NCBI GenBank assembly: GCA_964424115.1
Contig: CAYRHN010000003.1
Span: 186,001 to 250,000, forward strand
Source: CAYRHN01 sp964424115
Lineage (GTDB): Bacteria; Chloroflexota; Anaerolineae; Anaerolineales; Anaerolineaceae
Direction: 5' to 3'
Length of the DNA: 64,000 nucleotides
The position numbers and the translations under genes are program-made. Positions 18,418 through 27,143 of the stretch are shown one piece after another (position 1 is the first letter of the stretch; each line of letters begins with the position of its first letter). Below the pieces are notes generated by a model. The model saw only the letters and a list, made by a program, of their open reading frames with translations, was not told the origin of the DNA and did no database searches.

Positions 18418-19149
18418 TTACTTCCAATTGGTGAGGATCTTCTCCCGCTGGAAGGTGGCTTTGACCAGGTAGAAGACGATCCCATCCAGTACAAGTAAAA
18501 TCCCTGCAATGATCAGTAGGGTGGGGGTATCCAGGGTCATGGCCTTGAATTCGGAGAGGAAATACACGGCGGCGAATGGCAGAACGACCAGCGAGCCGAG
18601 TTGCTGGGCGGCGCGCACATCGTTCGACCGGGAGGAGACCAGGACGTTAAATCCCACGCCGAGCAGGCAGGCCAGGGGAGCCAACAGGAGCAGGGTGATG
18701 ACCATATCCCAGTTGGGATAATAGAGATATTGCAGCGTGTTATAGGCGAAGATGTCCACCAGCACGGTGAAGAACAGCGCACCGGTATAGATGGCCAGCA
18801 TCGCGGGCAGGAAGGCCGCCAGGCTTTTTCCAGCCAGGATCTCTTCGTCAGTGGTGGGGGTGGCCAGCAAGGGCTCCAGGCTCTTCTGCACCTTTTCCCC
18901 GACCAGGCTGTACGAGGCGATGACGACCGGCATTAGAGCGGAGCCGATCACAAACCAGAATGAGAAGGCCTTGATGAAGACAGGCAGCGATGCCGCAGCT
19001 GCCGGTTTGGTGCTCATGAATAGAATGAGAAGCGGCAGGCCGATCGAGATCAGCAGTTCGAAACCGATCATTGAGTAAAAGATACTGCGCTTCTTCTTAT
19101 ATGTCTTGAAATCCTTGGAAGCGATCAACCAGGCTTTTGATAGTCTCAT
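18418..19149 (-). CDS. ABC-2 type transporter permease
   Basis: This is a 243-residue protein with six hydrophobic segments, starting M-R-L-S-K-A-W-L-I-A-S-K-D-F-K. The conserved patch G-E-K-V-Q-K-S-L-E-P-L-L-A-T-P-T after the second segment is typical of ABC-2/NatB-like exporters. Its ATG overlaps the stop of the upstream ATPase frame in an ATGA, so the two would be translationally coupled if that frame were translated to its end. It should form the membrane part of an exporter with the ATPase at 19410-20084. Substrate unknown. Confidence 0.85.
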   Translation of the reverse strand: MRLSKAWLIASKDFKTYKKKRSIFYSMIGFELLISIGLPLLILFMSTKPAAAASLPVFIKAFSFWFVIGSALMPVVIASYSLVGEKVQKSLEPLLATPTTDEEILAGKSLAAFLPAMLAIYTGALFFTVLVDIFAYNTLQYLYYPNWDMVITLLLLAPLACLLGVGFNVLVSSRSNDVRAAQQLGSLVVLPFAAVYFLSEFKAMTLDTPTLLIIAGILLVLDGIVFYLVKATFQREKILTNWK

Positions 19150-19409
19150 TTTGTCTCTTGGATGACCTTGAGATAAGTCTCCTCTAAACCGGGGTTAAGC
19201 TGAGTGACGTACTGGATGCGGCCGCCCGCAGAAACGATCTCCTGGACAAAGTCGGGATTTTCCTTGCGCGGATCTGCCAGGGTGAGGATGATCTGGTTAT
19301 CCTCCACGCTCAGGTCCTGGGGGTTGAGCTTGCGTACCGCGGCGAGGATCGGATCGGTAACCTGCTCCATCTGGATCACTGTCCGGCTGCCCCAGATGGA
19401 CTTCTCCAG
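19146..19409 (-). pseudogene. Detached C-terminal part of the ABC ATPase after an in-frame TAG
   Basis: This continues in exactly the same frame as the ATPase upstream, beginning L-E-K-S-I-W-G just after a TAG at 19410-19412. It reads 87 residues, ending L-K-V-I-Q-E-T-K and overlapping the permease start by ATGA. The region matches the accessory C-terminal domain (DUF4162-like) found after the nucleotide-binding domain in many ABC-2 ATPases. The join N-T-P-G-stop-L-E-K would read N-T-P-G-E-L-E-K if TAG were GAG. I see no strong ribosome site for independent translation. Confidence 0.65.
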
Positions 19410-20084
19410 CTAGCCGGGGGTGTTCACGGCCAGCAGTTTGGTCTTGAGGATGCCGATACGGTCGCAGATGCGCTGGGCCTCGTCCAGGTTGTGGGTGTTG
19501 AGGAAGATGGTCTTGCCTTCTTTCTTGAGCCGGAGGATGATCTCCCGCACCACCCGCGAGGATTCGGGGTCCAGGTTGGCGGTGGGTTCGTCAAAGAACA
19601 ACAGGCTGGGGTCGTGGATCAGCGCGCGGGCAATGGCGACCTTCTGCTTCATGCCCTTGGAAAATTCGCTGACCGGCTGGTCCCGCTTCTCCCACAGTTC
19701 CATCATTTTTAGATAATATTCGATCTGGTCTTTCCTTCGCCCCTCCGGACATTCATAGAGCTTGCCGTAGTAGTCGAGGTTTTCATAAGCGGTAAGTTCC
19801 TCGTACAATCCGAGGTTGTCGGGGACCAGGCCGATCAATTTGCTGATGGCCAGCGAATTGGCACCGTCTCCGATCTTGTAGCCGCCGATGGAAGCCTCCC
19901 CGCCGCTCCTGGAGATCAGACAACAGAGCATGCGGATGGTGGTGGTCTTACCAGCTCCGTTCGGCCCGAGCAGGCCGAAGATCTCCCCCTCAGCCACGCT
20001 AAAGGTCAGGTCATCGACAGCAGTGATCTCCCCGAATTTCTTGGTCAGGTTTGTGACTTCGATCATATTCATAGGATGCGTCAT
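19410..20084 (-). CDS. ABC-2 exporter ATP-binding protein, C-terminally truncated by TAG
   Basis: The product has 224 residues from an ATG that overlaps the previous gene's TGA as ATGA. The nucleotide-binding domain is complete: Walker A G-P-N-G-A-G-K-T-T near 40, signature F-S-K-G-M-K-Q-K, Walker B L-L-F-F-D-E-P-T-A-N-L-D and the switch His in L-N-T-H-N-L-D. Translation then stops at TAG just after L-L-A-V-N-T-P-G. The frame continues unbroken for a further 87 residues, so one base change probably shortened the protein. The truncated form could still hydrolyse ATP. Partner: the permease at 18418-19149. Confidence 0.82.
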   Translation of the reverse strand: MTHPMNMIEVTNLTKKFGEITAVDDLTFSVAEGEIFGLLGPNGAGKTTTIRMLCCLISRSGGEASIGGYKIGDGANSLAISKLIGLVPDNLGLYEELTAYENLDYYGKLYECPEGRRKDQIEYYLKMMELWEKRDQPVSEFSKGMKQKVAIARALIHDPSLLFFDEPTANLDPESSRVVREIILRLKKEGKTIFLNTHNLDEAQRICDRIGILKTKLLAVNTPG

Positions 20085-20275
20085 TTCTTCTTGCCGCGCT
20101 GCCAGGACCAGATCGTGATGCCGGCCAGGATGAGGGTGGCCACGATCCAGACGAAAAAGAGGGGGGTCAGGACCGGCTCGCCCCTGGCGGCGGTCTTGAG
20201 GGAAATAATAAATCCCAACATGAAGACGGTGATCGTGATCCCCAAGGGAATTCTGAGAGATAATCTCATTTTCAT
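20081..20275 (-). CDS. Small two-helix membrane protein at the head of the ABC operon
   Basis: The product has about 64 residues: M-K-M-R-L-S-L-R-I-P-L-G then two hydrophobic stretches, ending W-S-W-Q-R-G-K-K-K. Three in-frame ATGs lie at 20281, 20275 and 20269. AAAGGA is too close to the first and about eight bases from the second, so 20275 is preferred. Its TGA overlaps the ATPase start as ATGA. Small hydrophobic proteins are often found with ABC-2 exporters, but no family was recognised. Confidence 0.65.
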   Translation of the reverse strand: MKMRLSLRIPLGITITVFMLGFIISLKTAARGEPVLTPLFFVWIVATLILAGITIWSWQRGKKK

Positions 20276-20370
20276 AGTCATGTTCCTTTCCCAATCGCGC
20301 GGTGGGATGGCCGGCTGCGACGTGTAGGATGACGCTTCTTTTGATTATAAATCTTTTGGCATGGAAGAGA

Positions 20371-20386
20371 CATACCCATGGGTATG
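20371..20386. promoter_or_regulatory. 16-bp perfect palindrome upstream of the ABC exporter operon
   Basis: CATACCCATGGGTATG is a perfect inverted repeat about 90 bases upstream of the first operon gene. GGAAG and CTTCC flank it as a further, imperfect arm. Position and symmetry fit an operator for a dimeric repressor. No regulator gene is adjacent. The stretch 20282-20554 otherwise holds no gene I can support. Confidence 0.4.
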
Positions 20387-20554
20387 CCTTCCAGGGAAGG
20401 TTTTTTGCAGTGAATCAACAATGCGTTCGGCTGCCGCTGTGGGATACCCCCTCGGGCTAATGCCGAAAAACCAATCAAAGATAATCGGCTTGAGCCGGTT
20501 TTGGGGATTGTGGCGGCGGGCGGAGGGTGAACGCGACTTGGCGTCCGGCCTGCG

Positions 20555-20767
20555 TTATTTGAACACTTCTGAAAACGCGTCCGCGATCATTTTCGCCTGG
20601 GTCAGCCCCAGGATGGAATAGGTGACTCGAAGGTGCATGATCGCGTCGTTCTTTTTGCCGGCCTTGATCAAGGTATAAAATTTGTCGTCATGGAATACGT
20701 CTTTTAGGATTTCGATATTGATGTCGTTCTCGACGCTGATTCGGTGAAGGATCGCTTGCTCGTCCAT
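20555..20767 (-). CDS. Small protein with ribosomal L7/L12 C-terminal-like sequence
   Basis: The product has 70 residues. AAGGAG lies about seven bases before the ATG at 20767 (M-D-E-Q-A-I-L-H-R), which argues against longer starts. The second half, I-K-A-G-K-K-N-D-A-I through G-L-T-Q-A-K-M-I-A-D-A, resembles the helix-turn pattern of the bL12 C-terminal domain (I-x-x-G-K-K-x-x-A-I ... G-L-x-x-A-K). L7/L12-like single-domain proteins exist in many bacteria without known roles. Function unknown; the resemblance is by eye. Confidence 0.65.
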   Translation of the reverse strand: MDEQAILHRISVENDINIEILKDVFHDDKFYTLIKAGKKNDAIMHLRVTYSILGLTQAKMIADAFSEVFK

Positions 20768-20821
20768 AGTTTCACTCCTTCCAATTTTCATGCGTTGGGT
20801 GGTTAGAAAGAGCACCCACGC

Positions 20822-23077
20822 TCAGGCGCCCTGCCATTTGGCCAGCGCATCGCGGGCGGCCTCGTAGCCGAGCTGGATCATCTCGTCCAGGTTGCCGGTC
20901 TTGAAGATCGAAGCGTTGCCCAGGTTGGGCAGGACGTAGATATCCGTCTTGGCGATCTGCGGGGCCTCCAGGCTTTTGCTGCCGATCTCGATCGAGCGCA
21001 TCAGCACGTTGAAGATGGAGGGCATGACCAGCTTCCTGGCAAAGGGGTTGACCCGCGCGTTGAAGACCTGCCAGAAGGGCAGGTCGTCGCCGTAGTTGAA
21101 CGGCTCTTGGGCGGAGTAGAACTCGGGGCCGACGTTGACCGCCATCAGCGTTCCGCCGGGGGCGATCTCCAGCATCGGATCGATGGGCAGGTTGTTCATC
21201 AGCCCGCCGTCCACCAGCAGGTGGCCGTTTGCTACCACCGGCGGGAAAACAACCGGCATGGAGGTGCTGGCGCGCACGAAGCGGCGCAGCGACCCCTCGC
21301 GGTGCACCAGCAGGCGCGCGTCGGTCATATCCACCGTGGTGCAGAAGAACTGCGCCCACAGGTCTTCGATCAGGGTCTCGCCGAACAGGTCTTTGAAGAT
21401 GGCGTTCAGGCGGTGGGCAGAGTTGACCGAAGCGGACGGCCAGGTGTAGTCGGCAAAGAGCTTGTTGGCCTGCTTGACCAGATCCTTGCTGATGGCGGTC
21501 ATCTGAATGTCGTCCTTGCCCATGGCATACAGCGCGGCGACAATCGAGCCGGCGCTGGCCCCGCCGATGATGTCCACATCGATACCGGCCTCGCGCAGGG
21601 CGCGCAGCGCGCCGACATGGGTGAAGCCCCTGACTGAGCCGCCGCTCAGCACCAGGCAGAAGGGTTTGCCCAGCAGCATGCGCGCCATGCGCGCCATGTG
21701 TCGCTCGTTGGAGGCTGTCAGGTGGTGGTGGCCGCTGACCGGGCGCGAATCCAGCCAGGCGCGCGAGCCGGAGGGGAGGCTTTCGCCGTCGTCGTGGAGG
21801 AGGATCAGTTCACGGTGGGCCTGCGTGTCGCAGTTCTCTCCGCGGAAGATGGCCTCCTGCTCGATCTGGTTCAGTTGCGGGGAGCGCCCGGCCTGCCCAA
21901 CCAGCAGGAGGCGGTCGGCCTGGCGGATGCAGCGACGCGTCCACTCACTCAATTCCGTATCCGCTTCATAGACGACAAACGGATGAGTTTCCTCGCGCTC
22001 GTTCAGCCAGCTGGTCAGGTGGGCATCCTCGAAGGTATCCGGGGCGGCCTGGGCGGCGCCGGGCTCCAGCATCTCGTTCACTAGGCGGCTGTTAAGCAGC
22101 AGGGCGGGGCCGAACTTGCCCAGTGCCCCGGCCAGTGCCAGGGCAAAGGGGTGAATGTCCGCTTCCGGCCCGGCCGGGAAGACGGCCACGCTGGCCACCG
22201 GGCGGGCGCGGCGCTCCTGGCGGGCGGAATCGACCATCCGGCAGGCCAGGGTGCGGGTCATGTGCAGGGCCAGATTCGGGTAGTGCGCCGCCAGCATTTC
22301 GAAGGTGTCCTTGGGCAGGCGGTACAGCTCGGTGTCGCGCATGGCGCGCACGGTGGCGGTGCGCGGCGCGCCGGTCAGCAGGGCGATCTCGCCGATCAGC
22401 TCGTTGCGCCCGCGTTCGGCCACCACGCAGGGTACGCCGTCCTCGTTTTTGGCGATGATCTGCGTCCGTCCGGCGCTGATCACATACAGACTATCTCCTA
22501 CATCTCCTTCATTAAAGAGGACTTCGCCGCTGTCCAGATGGACGCGCTGGAGCGCATCCTGCACGATCTGCATATCCTCCGCGCTGATCCAATCCACCGG
22601 GGCGGTGGATTCACAGGCGCAGTCCGGCGGGGGTGCGGAGAGAAAGAGGCTTTCCAGCGGCTGCCCATACATCTTTTCATAGGCCGTCCAGACGGCTTTG
22701 TCGTCCAATCCCAGCGCCTGCCACAGGCGCGGCATTTCGCCGGAGACCAGGGCGTATTGCTGTGAGACGAGGTGCGCCAGGGCGGCCTTGATCTCGGGGG
22801 TGGTGGAGACCGCCAGGTGCCACGAACCGGCGAAGCGTTCCAGGGTGTGCCAGGTGATCACGCACGCGGGCTGGTTGGGGCTGTAATCCTCGTGGACGCA
22901 GCCGTCCAGCAGGATCTCGATCGCGCGGTTGCGCTGGTTGAGCATATAGCTGCTCCTGCGCACGATATGCTGGAGGATCTTGCCGGCGCGCGCCTCCCAC
23001 AACACGATCTCGTCGGGCAGGCGTTTGGGGGTGTGGGCAATGGGGCCGGATGGGGGTTGGATGGTTGAATCGGTCAT
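20822..23077 (-). CDS. Patatin-like phospholipase with cNMP-binding domain (NTE-like)
   Basis: The product has 751 residues, with AGGAGG seven bases before the ATG. The N-terminal ~165 residues are of unknown type. A cyclic-nucleotide-binding domain spans ~170-285 with G-E-V-L-F-N-E-G-D and I-G-E-I-A-L-L-T-G-A-P-R-T. Then comes a linker domain typical of NTE/RssA-like proteins, and a patatin domain (~470-690). The patatin domain has the oxyanion loop S-G-G-S-V-R-G, the nucleophile motif G-A-S-A-G near 506 and the dyad Asp in D-G-G near 623. All catalytic residues are present. It should hydrolyse lysophospholipids or related esters at the membrane, possibly gated by cyclic nucleotide. Confidence 0.9.
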   Translation of the reverse strand: MTDSTIQPPSGPIAHTPKRLPDEIVLWEARAGKILQHIVRRSSYMLNQRNRAIEILLDGCVHEDYSPNQPACVITWHTLERFAGSWHLAVSTTPEIKAALAHLVSQQYALVSGEMPRLWQALGLDDKAVWTAYEKMYGQPLESLFLSAPPPDCACESTAPVDWISAEDMQIVQDALQRVHLDSGEVLFNEGDVGDSLYVISAGRTQIIAKNEDGVPCVVAERGRNELIGEIALLTGAPRTATVRAMRDTELYRLPKDTFEMLAAHYPNLALHMTRTLACRMVDSARQERRARPVASVAVFPAGPEADIHPFALALAGALGKFGPALLLNSRLVNEMLEPGAAQAAPDTFEDAHLTSWLNEREETHPFVVYEADTELSEWTRRCIRQADRLLLVGQAGRSPQLNQIEQEAIFRGENCDTQAHRELILLHDDGESLPSGSRAWLDSRPVSGHHHLTASNERHMARMARMLLGKPFCLVLSGGSVRGFTHVGALRALREAGIDVDIIGGASAGSIVAALYAMGKDDIQMTAISKDLVKQANKLFADYTWPSASVNSAHRLNAIFKDLFGETLIEDLWAQFFCTTVDMTDARLLVHREGSLRRFVRASTSMPVVFPPVVANGHLLVDGGLMNNLPIDPMLEIAPGGTLMAVNVGPEFYSAQEPFNYGDDLPFWQVFNARVNPFARKLVMPSIFNVLMRSIEIGSKSLEAPQIAKTDIYVLPNLGNASIFKTGNLDEMIQLGYEAARDALAKWQGA

Positions 23078-23147
23078 GGAAAAGCCTCCTGTATTTGAAA
23101 TTGATTATATACAGGAATGCCAATTCAAGATATTCACGGGAACCTGC

Positions 23148-26100
23148 TTATCGCATCACCGCTGGCAGGTAGATGTGCGGCGGGTCAAGGGTCAACACCA
23201 CGTGCAGGTTGGGACCGAACTCGGAGGTGCTGCCGTCCGGGGAGATGGCGATGGCGCTGAACTCGCTGCGCCCGGCGCCGAGCAGGTAGGTGAAGGTCTG
23301 GTCAAAGCTGGCATTGCCGCTGCTGTTCGTGGTCACGCTGAAGGTGTGGATCGGCTCCAGCCCTTCGCCGTAGCCGCTCGCGTCGGCTTCAATGGCAGCA
23401 TACAATTGAACCGTGAAGGTAAGGTCAGGCATGCTGTTCAGGGTGCCGGTGACGCGCAGGCTTGTATTGGTGGGCTGCGTTACCGCGGTCACCAGCGGGT
23501 AATTCTGCTGCAAGTTGGCCCCATTGTCTCCGTCGCCGGGGTCGTTGGCGGTCACGTCGAAGGGGAACAGGTCGATCCCCAACCCGCCGTTATCGCGGAA
23601 GAAATTACTGAGGAATTTGTGCCCGGAGAGGGCCGAATCTTGCACATAGATCCCCGCGCCGCTGTTGTTGTACAGCACGTTGGCTTGCACCAGCGTCACC
23701 GGATCAGCTTTGGGGCTTTCTCCGCCGGCCTTGAAAACGCCAGAGATCTGGATCCCGTCGCCAGAGTTCCCCGCTGCGGCGCTGTTGGCAGTGATGCCGA
23801 TGCGGTTGCCGATGATCTGCGTATCAGTGTGTTCTTCATATAGGTAAATGCCGCCTGAAAGATTGGCGCTGATCCAGTTGCGCTGCGTATCGCTGTCCTG
23901 CCCGATGGTGGTGTGCGTCGCGCCGGAAATGCCGACCCCGCTGCTGCCGTTGGGAACGAGGGTCTGCCGGTCGCTGCCCAGGCCGATGGCGTTGCCGGTG
24001 ATGCGCGTGTAGGTGATCCCGCTGGTCGCATCATACAGGCTGATGCCCGCGCCGGCATTGCCGGAGATGACATTTCCCTCCAGTGCATCCGCCATGCCGT
24101 CACCGTTGCTGCCGATCATATTGCCCTCGTCGGAAAATTGCAAATAGACACCGGAGCCGGAGTTGGCCAGGGCAGTGACGCCATTCTTGTTGACCCCGAT
24201 GTAATTTCCGGCGATGCGGTTATTGTTGGCTGAAGAAATGTAGATGCCTTTCTGATCGTTGCCGGAGATGACATTGCGCTCGGCTGCCTCCCCGGCGCTG
24301 CCGTCGCCGTTGACGCCCACGATATTGTTGTTGCCGGCGTCCAGATAGACGCCGTTGTTTGCGTTGCCGCGGTCTGCCAGGCCGTCCAGCCCGGCGCCGA
24401 TGTAGTTCCCGGCGATGAGATTGGAGTTACTGCCAATGCGCACGCCGCTCTCTTTATTTCCAGAAATGACATTGCGTTCTGCGCTGTCGTTCACTCCATC
24501 CCCGTTGGTGCCGATGCGCGTGCCGGTCCCGGCACTGGAGGAAAAGCGCACCCCGTCCGAGTTGTTGCCCTGTGCGGTCCCATTGCGGTCCAGACCAATG
24601 ATATTTCCGGCGATGATATGCCCGCTGCCGCTCTCAATCTCGATCCCGACCTGGCTGTTGCCAGAAATGTAGTTGACCTCCTTATCGTCCGAGACGCCGT
24701 CCGCGTTGGTGCCGATGCGCACCGAGCCGACCAAATTTTCATTTCCCTTAAAGGGTGCCATGATATGAATCCCGCGCCCGTTGGGGATCTTGGTGCACGG
24801 GCTGCAGTCCACCGAAAGCCCGATGGTGTTGCCGGAGATGACCGTCCCGCTTTGATCATAGAGGGCAATGCCGCCGTAGCCGTTGCCGGAGATGACATTG
24901 CGCTCGTTGGCCTCTCCGACGCTGCCGTCGCCGTTCACCCCGATGACCGTATTGAGCGGGTCATCCCACAGCCCGATACCGTAGTAACTGTTGGGAATGG
25001 CAGCCGAGCCGACGGAGTTCAGGCCAATGAGGTTTCCGGCGATGACCGTGCCCACCGTATCGGTGCCCACCACCTGGATGCCGTAGGCGCCGTTGCCGGA
25101 GATCAGGTTGCCTTCATTGCTATCGCCGCTGCCGTCCCCGTCCGTGCCGATGCGGATGCCCGCGCTGTACTGGATGTTGATCCCGCCGTTGGCGTTGGGG
25201 AGGGCGCTGCCGCCGTTGGCGCTGACGCCGATATAATTGCCGGCGATAATATGATTATCGGCGTTTTTGACCAGGATGCCGGTCCCGGTGTTGCCGGAGA
25301 TGACGTTGCGCATGGAAATGCTGCTGCCGCCGATGCGGATGATCTCGTTATTATCCGCGTCGATCCAGATTCCAAAGCGCCCGTTGCCCATGTCCACCGA
25401 CCCGGTGATATCCGTGCCGATATAGTTGCCGGCAATGCTGCCCTCGGCAGAATTGCCGATATAGATGCCTTCAAAGCCGTTGTTGGCAATGATATTGCGC
25501 TCTGCGTCATCCGCGGTCCCATTGCCGTCCGTGCCGATCCGCCAGCCCACCGCATCCGATTGGATCGAAATGCCGGAGCCGGAATTGCCAAAAGCAGTGG
25601 TCCCGGCCGAGTCCAGCCCGATGAGATTGCCGGCAACGATGTTGCCGGATCCGCCGAGGGAGATGCCCTGCCCGTTGTTGCCGGAGATGATGTTGCCCTC
25701 CTTCGCGTCGTTGCTCCCGTTGCCGTCCGTGCCGATGATGTTATTATTCCCAATCAAATTGATGCCTGCATTGCCGTTGCCAAGGTCCAACGTGGGGCCA
25801 GGGTCGCTTAGGCCGATGGTATTCCCAGACACCACGCACCCGGAACCAAGCAACCAGATCCCGCTGTTGGTGTTGGCGGAGATGTAGTTGCGCATGCCCT
25901 CCGGGTTAACAGGCGTGCCGGTGACCCCGATCTTCACGTTGGAGGCGGTGGCATCCACTTCAATGCCGATTGGGTTGGGCAGCGCGACACTGCGGTTGCT
26001 GATCAGGCCGATGGTGTTGCCAGCGATGATCTGCCCGCTGCTGCTGTAGACCTTGATCCCGAAGTAACTGTTGCCCGAGATGACATTGGTTTCCAGATTG

Positions 26101-27026
26101 TCGCCGGTGCCGTCCCCGTCCGAGCCGATCAGGCCGAACGAGCCGCTGGTGAAGATCCCGCCCAGGGCGTTAGGCGCGGCATTGGTTCCGCCCTTGTTCT
26201 TGACCCCGATCGTGTTTCCGTGAATATACGTATAGTCGCCTTCCGGGGTCACGTAAATGCCGTATTCGCCGTTATTGGAGATGACGTTGCCCTCCCAACT
26301 GGTGGGGCTGTCCGTATCTGTGCCGACCGTGGTGAAGCTGGTGGAGACCTTGACCCCGGATTCATAGTTGCCCAGCCCGGCCGTGCCGGCATTGTCAGTG
26401 CCGATGTAGTTGCCGGAGATTCGGTTGAAGGTGCCGGTATCCACATGGATGCCGGTGGCGTTATTGGTCAGCGTGTTGCTTTCCTCGTTGTCATCCACAG
26501 AGTCGATATAGGTACCGATGGTGTTATTGTCGCCGTAGACGATGATCCCGGTGGCAAAATTATGGATCCACAGGTGGTGCACACGGATATAGTCGCCGCT
26601 GACCGATAGCCCGCGCGTGGTGGAATTGCTGGTGGCCGGGTAGATCTCGATGGTCACCGCCGTGCCGTCCGATTTAATCCCGGTCAGGATGGTGTTGTCG
26701 CGGGTCAGTGGCGGCAGGTCGGTGGCCGGGCGGATGGCGGTGCCGCCGCTGAAACTGGTGCTGAAGGTGATGGTGTGCGGCGCGCCGGTGCTGCAGGCGT
26801 TGGCGGTTTGAATGGCGGCGCGCAGGGTGCAGGCCCCGCCCCCGTTATCACACACGCAGGCGCTGGTGCCGGTGGTATTGGCGTCCGGCATATCGCCGTT
26901 AGCGTCGACCAAAAGGATGCTTTTGGCCTGGCCGTCCGCCGCGGCAGGCAGCGGCGCAGAAGCGCTGAACAGGCTGAAGGCCAGCACAGCGGCGAGCATC
27001 GTGCGGAATACGAAGAGTGGTTTCAT
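23148..27026 (-). CDS. Secreted right-handed parallel beta-helix protein (paralogue)
   Basis: The product has about 1292 residues from the ATG at 27026 (M-K-P-L-F-V-F-R-T-M-L-A-A-V-L-A), which follows AAGGGG and opens a clear signal peptide. The longer frame upstream lacks both. Residues ~35-75 carry C-T-L-R-A-A-I-Q-T-A-N-A, then come many repeats of V-I-S-G-N, I-A-G-N-x-I-G and L-P-N-x-x-x-G-I. These form a long solenoid, followed by a C-terminal beta domain ending P-H-I-Y-L-P-A-V-M-R. It is closely similar in plan and motifs to the gene at 13984-17811. Probably surface-exposed; no enzymatic residues recognised. Confidence 0.85.
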   Translation of the reverse strand: MKPLFVFRTMLAAVLAFSLFSASAPLPAAADGQAKSILLVDANGDMPDANTTGTSACVCDNGGGACTLRAAIQTANACSTGAPHTITFSTSFSGGTAIRPATDLPPLTRDNTILTGIKSDGTAVTIEIYPATSNSTTRGLSVSGDYIRVHHLWIHNFATGIIVYGDNNTIGTYIDSVDDNEESNTLTNNATGIHVDTGTFNRISGNYIGTDNAGTAGLGNYESGVKVSTSFTTVGTDTDSPTSWEGNVISNNGEYGIYVTPEGDYTYIHGNTIGVKNKGGTNAAPNALGGIFTSGSFGLIGSDGDGTGDNLETNVISGNSYFGIKVYSSSGQIIAGNTIGLISNRSVALPNPIGIEVDATASNVKIGVTGTPVNPEGMRNYISANTNSGIWLLGSGCVVSGNTIGLSDPGPTLDLGNGNAGINLIGNNNIIGTDGNGSNDAKEGNIISGNNGQGISLGGSGNIVAGNLIGLDSAGTTAFGNSGSGISIQSDAVGWRIGTDGNGTADDAERNIIANNGFEGIYIGNSAEGSIAGNYIGTDITGSVDMGNGRFGIWIDADNNEIIRIGGSSISMRNVISGNTGTGILVKNADNHIIAGNYIGVSANGGSALPNANGGINIQYSAGIRIGTDGDGSGDSNEGNLISGNGAYGIQVVGTDTVGTVIAGNLIGLNSVGSAAIPNSYYGIGLWDDPLNTVIGVNGDGSVGEANERNVISGNGYGGIALYDQSGTVISGNTIGLSVDCSPCTKIPNGRGIHIMAPFKGNENLVGSVRIGTNADGVSDDKEVNYISGNSQVGIEIESGSGHIIAGNIIGLDRNGTAQGNNSDGVRFSSSAGTGTRIGTNGDGVNDSAERNVISGNKESGVRIGSNSNLIAGNYIGAGLDGLADRGNANNGVYLDAGNNNIVGVNGDGSAGEAAERNVISGNDQKGIYISSANNNRIAGNYIGVNKNGVTALANSGSGVYLQFSDEGNMIGSNGDGMADALEGNVISGNAGAGISLYDATSGITYTRITGNAIGLGSDRQTLVPNGSSGVGISGATHTTIGQDSDTQRNWISANLSGGIYLYEEHTDTQIIGNRIGITANSAAAGNSGDGIQISGVFKAGGESPKADPVTLVQANVLYNNSGAGIYVQDSALSGHKFLSNFFRDNGGLGIDLFPFDVTANDPGDGDNGANLQQNYPLVTAVTQPTNTSLRVTGTLNSMPDLTFTVQLYAAIEADASGYGEGLEPIHTFSVTTNSSGNASFDQTFTYLLGAGRSEFSAIAISPDGSTSEFGPNLHVVLTLDPPHIYLPAVMR

Positions 27027-27129
27027 GGCAAACCCCTTTATGTAGTTGTTTGGATGTGGAATCTGATTTATATCATACAACAAAAGAGGGCAAATTACAT
27101 TAATACTGTTCTCTATTCCCATTTCGTGG

Positions 27130-27135
27130 TATAAA
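27130..27135 (+). promoter_or_regulatory. -10 element close to the SGNH lipoprotein start
   Basis: TATAAA ends eight bases before the ATG at 27144, with no purine-rich ribosome site between them. Transcription would begin at or next to the start codon, suggesting a leaderless mRNA. Confidence 0.45.
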
Positions 27136-27143
27136 TTCGCCCT

